Assembly: GCA_937957805.1 (NCBI GenBank)
Contig: CALFXW010000230.1
Location: 1 to 5,272 of the forward strand
Direction: 5' to 3'
From: an uncultured Sphingopyxis sp.
Lineage (GTDB): Bacteria; Pseudomonadota; Alphaproteobacteria; Sphingomonadales; Sphingomonadaceae
Length of the DNA stretch: 5,272 nt
The position numbers were made by a program, and so were the translations under genes. The notes under the pieces were generated by a model that had not been told where the DNA came from, ran no database searches, and saw only the letters and a list, made by a program, of their open reading frames with translations. Shown piece after piece: positions 1 through 4,108 of this stretch (the first letter of the stretch is position 1; every line of letters starts with the position of its first letter).

Positions 1-141
1 GGTCACCGACAGGTCATAATATTTAAGGTCAATGTCGAGGTAGGGCAGGATCAGCCGTTCGCGAATCCATTGCCAGATAATCCGTGTCATTTCATCGCCG
101 TCGATTTCGACAACCGGGTTTTTGACCTTGATTTTCGCCAT
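1..141 (-). CDS. icd: NADP-dependent isocitrate dehydrogenase, N-terminal 47 codons (runs off the left edge)
   Basis: Converts isocitrate to 2-oxoglutarate and CO2 with NADP+, in the cytoplasmic TCA cycle. The reading, translated by hand from the complementary strand, begins MAKIKVKNPVVEIDGDEMTR and continues IIWQWIRERLILPYLDIDLKYYDLSVT. This is the conserved opening of the eukaryote-like homodimeric NADP-IDH family (about 400 residues), whose VVE(I/L)DGDEMTRIIW segment starts the first beta strand and helix of the nucleotide-binding fold. The start at 141 is supported by an AAGGGA Shine-Dalgarno at 156-151, nine bases upstream. The substrate-binding arginines and metal-binding aspartates lie outside the window, so intactness cannot be judged. 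It is transcribed away from the rest of the window and has a possible promoter of its own at 173-201. The family assignment is by recognition of the N-terminus only. Confidence 0.93.
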   Translation of the reverse strand, partial: MAKIKVKNPVVEIDGDEMTRIIWQWIRERLILPYLDIDLKYYDLSVT

Positions 142-172
142 GTCGGATATTCCCTTTTTCAATATGGCGCTG

Positions 173-201
173 GCCTTAGGCGTTGATAGCGCATGGTGCA
201 A
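173..201 (-). promoter_or_regulatory. Possible sigma70-type promoter of icd
   Basis: On the minus strand TTGCAC (201-196) is followed after exactly 17 bases by TAAGGC (178-173). The expected transcript start, near 166, would give a leader of about 25 nt before the icd ATG at 141. The -35 is a good match and the -10 a weak one. The proposed rpsB promoter has the same TTGCA/TAAG style and the same spacing. Confidence 0.4.
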
Positions 202-274
202 CCGGGGGGCGAGTTGAGGGCGTGTATGGGGCAGGGCGCTACGCCCCGTCCGTATCGAGGAATGGGGGTTTCTT

Positions 275-331
275 GTGCCCCTGCGTAGGCGGGGGCCCAG
301 TCGCTCTAGGCTCCTGCCTGCGCAGGAGCGC
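275..331. repeat. Paired palindromic (REP/BIME-like) repeat, short version
   Basis: Two small hairpins lie back to back between icd and the next minus-strand gene. The first is CCCCTGCGTAGGCGGGGG at 278-295; the second is CTCCTGCCTGCGCAGGAG at 311-328. The second is roughly the first in inverted orientation with the outer C:G changed, so the element is an inverted pair of one palindrome. A fuller relative is at 5138-5216, with about 20 more bases between the hairpins; both share the junction CTAGGCTCCTGC. No T-run follows either hairpin, so it is not a classical terminator, although it sits just past the stop codon at 348 and could protect that transcript's 3' end. Bases 202-274 hold only a 5-bp hairpin at 234-246 and a scrap resembling the dispersed repeat seen at 1511. 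Confidence 0.7.
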
Positions 332-347
332 ATTTCCCGCCGGACAC

Positions 348-1274
348 TCACGCTGCCTTGCCAAAGCGCGCAGCAAGGTGGTCGATCATGTTTAGCACAT
401 GGTGCGGGGTGTCGGCGGGAAAGCTACGGCGGATGGGTGGGGGCAGTTCGGTGCGCAGCATCGCCCCGTCCGCTGCAAAAATCCGGGCATATGCTGCGGC
501 GATGTCGTCTGTTGCGGGGCGCACCGGTGTCGCCGTGCGCGCGGCGACAATCGCGTCTTCACCCACATCGAGCGTGCGCCAATAGGTGCTGTGCCCCGCG
601 CGTCCGCCCGACAGGCCCAGCCAATCATCATCAACGGGGGGCAAATTGGTCATCCACTGGCCCGCGATTGGCTCATACCATAGTTCAAAATCATCGACAC
701 CCAGCGGGCTGGCCGCAGCATCGGCGGCGGCAAGCGCGGCGCAATGTTCGGAAACGGCGGAAATCTGCGCAACTTCACACGCCAAATCCAACGCATCATG
801 CGCGCCCAGCCATTTGGCGAGTGCGCGCGGGGCGGGGTTTTCGCTGCCAAACAGGTCGGCCAGATAATCGCCCCAATGACTGGCCGCGCGACGGGCAAAT
901 CCATTGTCAGGGCCGGCATCTTCCCCCGCCGCTTGCCGGTCGAACCGCGCCAGCAGCGCCATCGCCAGCCGGGTGGGCTGGACATGACGGGTGATCTGCA
1001 CCGTGTCGGCATCGATTTGTTGGCGGGTGACGGTGACTTCGCGCCCGATGAGCGCCTGTTCAAGCAATTGGTCGGTGAGTATGTCGCGCGCCAGCAATGT
1101 TGCCGCCGCCCAGCCGATGCGAAAGGCGCGGTGGCGGTGCCGCTGGTCATAGGCCGCGCGCGGCGACATGCCAACCGCGCGGGCCGATTGCTGGACAAGG
1201 CCGCTGGTCGCCAGATGGTCGAGAAACTGGCGCATCAGCGCATTGTCCCAATGATAGGGGGTGGTATCGGTCAT
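348..1274 (-). CDS. Uncharacterised 308-residue protein with N-terminal helix-turn-helix-like segment
   Basis: I do not recognise a named family. Residues about 17-47 (FLDHLATSGLVQQSARAVGM, then SPRAAYDQRHRH) have the pattern of a small helix-turn-helix, as in phage terminase small subunits and in hypothetical proteins I recall from sphingomonads, where a stretch reading AARAVGMS precedes an arginine-rich helix. The next segment (RIGWAAATLLARDILTDQLL) looks like a continuing helix. The remaining two thirds is Ala/Asp-rich with several tryptophans and shows no signal peptide, membrane segment or catalytic motif I can name, so a cytoplasmic, possibly DNA-binding, protein is an inference. The start at 1274 is chosen because AGAAAGG lies six bases upstream. 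The frame stays open to 1496, but those 74 codons run through a 21-bp tandem repeat and a palindrome, so they are not credible coding. It stands alone: 206 bp to icd, 532 bp to the next gene. Confidence 0.82.
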   Translation of the reverse strand: MTDTTPYHWDNALMRQFLDHLATSGLVQQSARAVGMSPRAAYDQRHRHRAFRIGWAAATLLARDILTDQLLEQALIGREVTVTRQQIDADTVQITRHVQPTRLAMALLARFDRQAAGEDAGPDNGFARRAASHWGDYLADLFGSENPAPRALAKWLGAHDALDLACEVAQISAVSEHCAALAAADAAASPLGVDDFELWYEPIAGQWMTNLPPVDDDWLGLSGGRAGHSTYWRTLDVGEDAIVAARTATPVRPATDDIAAAYARIFAADGAMLRTELPPPIRRSFPADTPHHVLNMIDHLAARFGKAA

Positions 1275-1354
1275 AAACAGCCTTTCTGGTAATAAACTGC
1301 GCAGCATATAACCAAATGGGCATGTGTAGGACAGCGGGAGAGGGGGGGTATGTT

Positions 1355-1378
1355 CCCCCTCCCGCACGCGGGAGGGGG
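1355..1378. repeat. 24-bp dispersed palindrome, copy 1
   Basis: A perfect inverted repeat: CCCCCTCCCGC at 1355-1365 pairs with GCGGGAGGGGG at 1368-1378 around two bases. An identical 24-bp copy is at 1705-1728. It is followed by GTTAGGGGGTGGG, a context I associate with an abundant intergenic repeat in sphingomonads. There is no T-tract on either side in a terminator position. Confidence 0.8.
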
Positions 1379-1382
1379 TTAG

Positions 1383-1453
1383 GGGGTGGGTGTTCATCAA
1401 GCCGGGGTGGGTGTTCATCAAGCCGGGGTGGGTGTTCATCAAGCCGGGGTGGG
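1383..1453. repeat. 21-bp tandem repeat, three full units plus a partial
   Basis: TGTTCATCAAGCCGGGG followed by TGGG recurs exactly at 1391, 1412 and 1433. Eight bases of a preceding partial unit lie at 1383-1390. The period is a multiple of three, so the array is open in more than one frame (HPGLMNT repeated on the minus strand, VHQAGVG on the plus strand). This creates spurious reading frames. The units are identical, which points to recent slippage. Confidence 0.9.
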
Positions 1454-1455
1454 GG

Positions 1456-1536
1456 TGTCTCGACTTCGCTCGACACGAACGGAGTGGGGCGCGCACGACT
1501 TTACCCAGACCCGTTCGTATCGAGCGTGTCGAGATA
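1456..1536. repeat. Foldback pair of a dispersed sphingomonad-type repeat
   Basis: The left arm at 1456-1482 (TGTCTCGACTTCGCTCGACA, then CGAACGG) and the right arm at 1511-1536 (CCGTTCGTATCGAGCGTGTC, then GAGATA) are imperfect inverted copies, differing at about four positions including a one-base indel. The gap between them is 28 bp. Each arm also contains the internal TCGA-rich symmetry of this repeat. No coding potential is seen. Confidence 0.75.
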
Positions 1537-1551
1537 GGAACGGGGTGAGGT

Positions 1552-1646
1552 GGGTGTCTCGACTTTTATATCTGGCGGGATTTTCGGGCCGCATGATGTG
1601 CCATCATGCTCCAAATCCCTAAATGCTCGACACGAACGGGGTGGGG
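1552..1646. repeat. Third copy of the same dispersed repeat, apparently split by a 59-bp hairpin-bearing segment
   Basis: GGGTGTCTCGACTT at 1552-1565 matches the left half of the repeat at 1456, and GCTCGACACGAACGG from 1625 matches its right half. Between them lie 59 AT-richer bases (1566-1624) in place of a single C in the intact copy. That segment holds nested symmetry: outer arms GGGATTT (1578-1584) and AAATCCC (1614-1620), inner arms GCATGATG (1591-1598) and CATCATGC (1602-1609) around TGC. Insertion is inferred from the comparison; no clear target-site duplication is visible. Confidence 0.6.
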
Positions 1647-1657
1647 GGCATAACTCG

Positions 1658-1767
1658 GGTTTCGCGCCGAGGCGCGGAGAAAGCAGAGGCGCAGAGCTTA
1701 TATCCCCCCTCCCGCACGCGGGAGGGGGATTAGCTCATTCTCGCCTCTGCTCCTCTCTCGTGAAACC
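1658..1767. repeat. Nested inverted repeat enclosing copy 2 of the 24-bp palindrome
   Basis: A GGTTTC...AGGCGCGGAGAAAGCAGAGGCG arm at 1658-1694 faces an imperfect complement at 1738-1767 (CTCGCCTCTGC, then TCCTCTCTCGTGAAACC). The perfect palindrome CCCCCTCCCGC/GCGGGAGGGGG at 1705-1728 sits in the loop. The arm resembles the purine-rich GAGGCGCGGAGA repeats common between sphingomonad genes, a statement from memory. It lies about 40 bp past the stop codon of the minus-strand microgene, so it could shape that transcript's 3' end. No U-tract is seen. Confidence 0.65.
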
Positions 1768-1806
1768 TGAATCAAGCGCATCTTCCAGCATCAGGGCGAA
1801 GTAGTT

Positions 1807-1896
1807 TTACGCCAGACGCAGCAAATCACGCACAATCGAAGTTGCCGCTGCGCCCGTGACCAACATGAATCCGGCGGTGAAGATAAATTGTGCCAT
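1807..1896 (-). CDS. 29-residue single-pass membrane microprotein, probable SOS-regulated; SidA-like candidate
   Basis: Translated by hand from the minus strand: MAQFIFTAGFMLVTGAAATS followed by IVRDLLRLA and a TAA stop. Residues 4-22 form one hydrophobic segment, and the C-terminal tail carries two arginines and an aspartate, so an inner-membrane helix with a cytoplasmic C-terminus is the natural model. The start is supported by a perfect AGGAG at 1910-1906, nine bases from the ATG. Upstream is a TTGACC -35 with a GTTC-N7-GTTC operator of the alphaproteobacterial LexA type between it and the -10. Known background: Caulobacter SidA is a LexA-repressed, 29-residue inner-membrane protein that blocks division through the late divisome (FtsW/FtsN). 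The equal length, membrane character and control suggest an analogous role here, but I cannot align the two proteins, so function is inference. It could instead be another SOS small protein or a chance frame. Confidence 0.7.
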   Translation of the reverse strand: MAQFIFTAGFMLVTGAAATSIVRDLLRLA

Positions 1897-1929
1897 ATCC
1901 GCTCACTCCTATATGTTCCCTTTAATGAT

Positions 1930-1958
1930 GCTTTATGTTCTTTTAATGTTCCGGTCAA
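1930..1958 (-). promoter_or_regulatory. Promoter with LexA-type operator controlling the 29-residue microprotein
   Basis: On the minus strand TTGACC (1958-1953) is a near-consensus -35. The -10 is either TAAAGC (1935-1930, 17-bp spacing) or CATAAA (1937-1932, 15-bp spacing). Between and over them, read on the plus strand, is GTTC (1937-1940), seven bases, GTTC (1948-1951): the direct-repeat LexA box known from Alphaproteobacteria such as Caulobacter, Rhizobium and Rhodobacter. A repressor here would block polymerase directly. A third GTTC at 1915-1918 keeps the same 11-bp register. The rest of the divergent region to 2012 holds only an 8-bp inverted repeat (1961-1968 with 2018-2025). Confidence 0.72.
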
Positions 1959-2012
1959 GCGGCAAAATGGCACGGGTGCGCAGCGTCGCGCCTCGGCCGA
2001 TGCGGGTGGTGC

Positions 2013-2041
2013 TTGCAATTTTGCCCGGCGGCGGCTAAGCG
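2013..2041 (+). promoter_or_regulatory. Possible rpsB-tsf promoter
   Basis: TTGCAA (2013-2018) and TAAGCG (2036-2041) are separated by exactly 17 bases, with a GC-rich spacer. A start near 2048 would leave a leader of roughly 95 nt before rpsB, long enough for the S2 autoregulation known in other bacteria. I see only short stems in that leader (CCAC/GTGG at 2054-2064) and no recognised leader RNA. Confidence 0.42.
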
Positions 2042-2142
2042 CGCGCCTTCATTCCACATGGTGGGCGCACATACCGGTGCCTGTGGCGCGTCAGCGTCAA
2101 AGGTTCTTGCCCGCCAGAGGATCAACCGGAAGGAGAAAGACT

Positions 2143-2964
2143 ATGGCGGCCCCTGTCGTCACGCTACAGCATTTGATTGAGGCCGGTGCCCATTTTGGCC
2201 ACCAGACCCACCGCTGGAACCCGCGCATGAAGCCGTATATTTTCGGTGAGCGCAACGGCATCCACATCATCGATTTATCGCAGACCGTGCCGCTGTTCGC
2301 GCGCGCGCTCGAATTTGTGTCGGCAACGGTGCAGGGCGGCGGCAAAGTGCTGTTCGTCGGTACCAAGCGCCAGGCGCAAGGGCCGGTTGCCGATGCAGCG
2401 CGCGCGTCGGGCCAGCATTTCGTCAACCACCGCTGGCTGGGCGGCATGCTCACCAACTGGAAGACGATTGCTAATTCGATCAAGCGGTTAAAGACGCTTG
2501 AAGAGAAATTGTCCGATGGTGCGGGCGGCGTTACCAAGAAAGAAGCGCTGCAGCTTACCCGCGAACGCGACAAGCTCGAAGCCAGCCTTGGCGGGATTCG
2601 CGACATGGGTGGCATCCCCGATGTCATGTTCGTCATCGACGCGAACAAGGAAATGCTGGCGATCAAGGAAGCCAATACGCTGGGTATTCCGGTCGTTGCC
2701 ATCCTCGATTCGAACGTGTCGCCCGACGGCATTGCTTTCCCGGTTCCGGCGAATGACGATGCGAGCCGCGCCATCCGCCTCTATTGCGAAGCGATTGCCA
2801 CGGCTGCGACGCGCGGCGGGCAGGGTGCTGCACAGGCACGCGGTGAAGATTTGGGCGCGCGCGAAGAAGCGCCGGTCGAAGAAACGCTGATCGTCGAAGA
2901 AATCGTCGAAGCCCCTGTAGAAGCCGCCGAAGCGCCCGCCGATGCGGGCCAGGCAGAGGGTTAA
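2143..2964 (+). CDS. rpsB: 30S ribosomal protein S2
   Basis: A 273-residue S2 protein, which binds late to the back of the 30S head-body junction, needs S1 nearby and is essential for initiation. Family landmarks appear in order: LIEAGAHFGHQTHRWNPRMK (11-30), KVLFVGTKRQAQ (68-79), NHRWLGGMLTNWKTI (95-109), a coiled-coil-like lysine/glutamate insert (112-147), and PDVMFVIDANKE (159-170). These are followed by GIPVVAILDSNVSPDGI (181-197) and PANDDASRAI (202-211). The protein is about 30 residues longer than E. coli S2. The extra length is an acidic Ala/Glu/Pro tail (about 236-273), usual for alphaproteobacterial S2. The start at 2143 is fixed by AAGGAG seven bases upstream and by family homology; the frame is open further upstream but that part is not S2-like. 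It is followed by tsf after 104 bp on the same strand. Confidence 0.98.
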   Translation: MAAPVVTLQHLIEAGAHFGHQTHRWNPRMKPYIFGERNGIHIIDLSQTVPLFARALEFVSATVQGGGKVLFVGTKRQAQGPVADAARASGQHFVNHRWLGGMLTNWKTIANSIKRLKTLEEKLSDGAGGVTKKEALQLTRERDKLEASLGGIRDMGGIPDVMFVIDANKEMLAIKEANTLGIPVVAILDSNVSPDGIAFPVPANDDASRAIRLYCEAIATAATRGGQGAAQARGEDLGAREEAPVEETLIVEEIVEAPVEAAEAPADAGQAEG

Positions 2965-2974
2965 GGGGAACATC

Positions 2975-2999
2975 GCCCCGCCCGCAACTCCGGCGGGGC
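2975..2999 (+). other. GC hairpin in the rpsB-tsf intergenic gap
   Basis: GCCCCGCC (2975-2982) pairs perfectly with GGCGGGGC (2992-2999) around a nine-base loop, ten bases after the rpsB stop codon. No T-run follows, so full termination is unlikely. Partial attenuation, RNA processing or 3'-end protection of the rpsB message are the plausible roles, which would let rpsB and tsf levels differ. Apart from it, the gap holds only the tsf ribosome binding site GAGG at 3057-3060. Confidence 0.6.
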
Positions 3000-3068
3000 A
3001 TCCCTGAAATCTGGGCAAAATCCGGGGCGCGCATTGTCGCTGCCCCCATTTAGCATGAGGATGGAAAA

Positions 3069-3992
3069 ATGGCTGAAATTACAGCTTCTGCCGTAAAGGA
3101 TCTGCGCGAACGCACAGGTGCGGGCATGATGGATTGCAAAAAGGCGCTGAGCGAAACCGCTGGCGACATTGAAGCAGCGGTCGATTGGCTGCGCACCAAG
3201 GGTCTGGCCGCTGCCGCGAAAAAGGCGGGCCGCGTGGCCGCCGAAGGTTTGGTCGGCGTTGCCACAAACGGCACGCATGGCGCGGTGGTGGAGGTGAACT
3301 CCGAAACCGATTTCGTCGCCAAAAACGACCAATTTCAAAGCTTTGTTCGCGCGGTAACCGACGTCGCGCTCAGCCGTGGTGAAAGCGATATCGACGCGCT
3401 AAAGGCCGCACCCATGGGCGCATCGACCGTGGGCGATGTGCTGACCGGTAACATCGCGACCATCGGCGAAAACCAGTCGCTGCGCCGCGCTGTCACCGTT
3501 TCGGTAAAACAGGGCGTCGTGGTTTCCTACGTCCACAATGCCGCCGGGCCGGGGCTGGGCAAGATTGGCGTGCTCGTCGCGCTCGAAAGCAGCGCGGATG
3601 AAGCGACGTTGACCAGTCTTGGCAAACAGCTCGCCATGCATATTGCGGCGGCCAACCCGCTCGCCTTGTCGAGCGAGGCGCTCGATGCCGAACTCATCGC
3701 CCGCGAACGCGCGATTGCCGAGGAAAAGGCCAAGGAAAGCGGCAAGCCCGCCGAGATTATCGCCAAGATGGTCGATGGTTCGATTGCGAAATTCCGCAAG
3801 GAAAATGCGCTGCTCAGCCAAGCTTTTGTGATCGATGGTAAAACGCCGGTCGCCGAAGTGGTCGCCGCAGCGGGTAAAGAGGCGGGTGCGACCATCACGC
3901 TCACCGATTTTGTCCGCATGCAGTTGGGCGAAGGCATTGAAAAGCAGGAAAGCGATTTCGCTGCCGAGGTTGCGGCTGCGGCCAGCGCCTGA
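3069..3992 (+). CDS. tsf: Translation elongation factor Ts
   Basis: The 307-residue nucleotide exchange factor that removes GDP from EF-Tu in the cytoplasm. The N-terminal UBA-like module covers about 1-53, with the family signature LRERTGAGMMDCKKAL (12-27). It is followed by the core motif TDFVAKND (80-87), whose Asp-Phe pair (D81, F82) intrudes beside the EF-Tu nucleotide site. Two core subdomains and a helical insert rich in Ala/Glu/Lys follow. The C-terminal module begins near FVIDGKTPVAEVV and ends with TDFVRMQLGEGIEK and an alanine-rich tail. Length and architecture match full-length proteobacterial EF-Ts. The start is supported by GAGG eight bases upstream; an overlapping ATG at 3061 is out of frame. 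No separate promoter is evident, so it is probably read from the rpsB promoter. Transcription ends at the terminator 25 bp downstream. It is not followed directly by pyrH. Confidence 0.98.
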   Translation: MAEITASAVKDLRERTGAGMMDCKKALSETAGDIEAAVDWLRTKGLAAAAKKAGRVAAEGLVGVATNGTHGAVVEVNSETDFVAKNDQFQSFVRAVTDVALSRGESDIDALKAAPMGASTVGDVLTGNIATIGENQSLRRAVTVSVKQGVVVSYVHNAAGPGLGKIGVLVALESSADEATLTSLGKQLAMHIAAANPLALSSEALDAELIARERAIAEEKAKESGKPAEIIAKMVDGSIAKFRKENALLSQAFVIDGKTPVAEVVAAAGKEAGATITLTDFVRMQLGEGIEKQESDFAAEVAAAASA

Positions 3993-4016
3993 TCCTGAAT
4001 ATTCATAATATGTGCG

Positions 4017-4047
4017 AAGGGGGTGGCAGAAATGCTGCCCCCTTTTT
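4017..4047 (+). terminator. Rho-independent terminator of the rpsB-tsf operon
   Basis: AAGGGGGTGGCAG and CTGCCCCC face each other around a short AAATG loop, with a single bulged T in the left arm. The right arm runs straight into five Ts (4043-4047). It begins 25 bp after the tsf stop codon. The strong stem and immediate U-tract make this the only classical intrinsic terminator in the window. Confidence 0.87.
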
Positions 4048-4074
4048 CTATGCGCTTGCGCGCCAGCGTGGAAG

Positions 4075-4095
4075 CTATATTCATAAATAATATAG
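4075..4095. promoter_or_regulatory. AT-rich inverted repeat upstream of the SIMPL gene
   Basis: CTATATT (4075-4081) and AATATAG (4089-4095) are perfect inverted arms around CATAAAT, directly before the ribosome binding site GGAGG (4098-4102). TATATT or TATTCA within it could serve as a -10, paired with a weak TTGCGC at 4056-4061, but no convincing -35 is present. The symmetry could also be an operator or a hairpin occluding the ribosome site. A shorter relative, ATATT-CAT-AATAT, lies at 3999-4011 on the other side of the terminator. Confidence 0.4.
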
Positions 4096-4108
4096 TGGGA
4101 GGAGCGTT

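Noticed and set aside
311..328. Intrinsic terminator for the gene ending at 348
   Set aside because: The hairpin has no T-run downstream on the minus strand; it is better explained as half of a dispersed paired repeat.
275..994. Plus-strand 239-codon frame opposite the 308-residue gene
   Set aside because: It begins inside the paired palindrome and is rich in Arg/His/Pro/Cys, as expected for an antisense shadow of a GC-rich gene; no plausible start context.
1391..1440. GTTC words in the 21-bp repeat as LexA boxes
   Set aside because: They are 21 bp apart (N17), not the N7 spacing LexA requires, and lie in no promoter.
1275..1496. N-terminal extension of the 308-residue protein by 74 codons
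   Set aside because: The extension is made of the 21-bp tandem repeat and the 24-bp palindrome read through, while a good ribosome site precedes the ATG at 1274.
1566..1624. Intrinsic terminator from the nested hairpin
   Set aside because: The inner 8-bp stem is followed by TCCAAATCCC with no T-run on either strand, and no gene ends close by.
1888..2142. Upstream in-frame extension of rpsB
   Set aside because: The extra residues do not resemble S2, and AAGGAG is ideally placed before 2143.
3527..4084. Long minus-strand frame opposite tsf
   Set aside because: It is the Ala/Ser-rich antisense shadow of tsf and runs through the tsf terminator.
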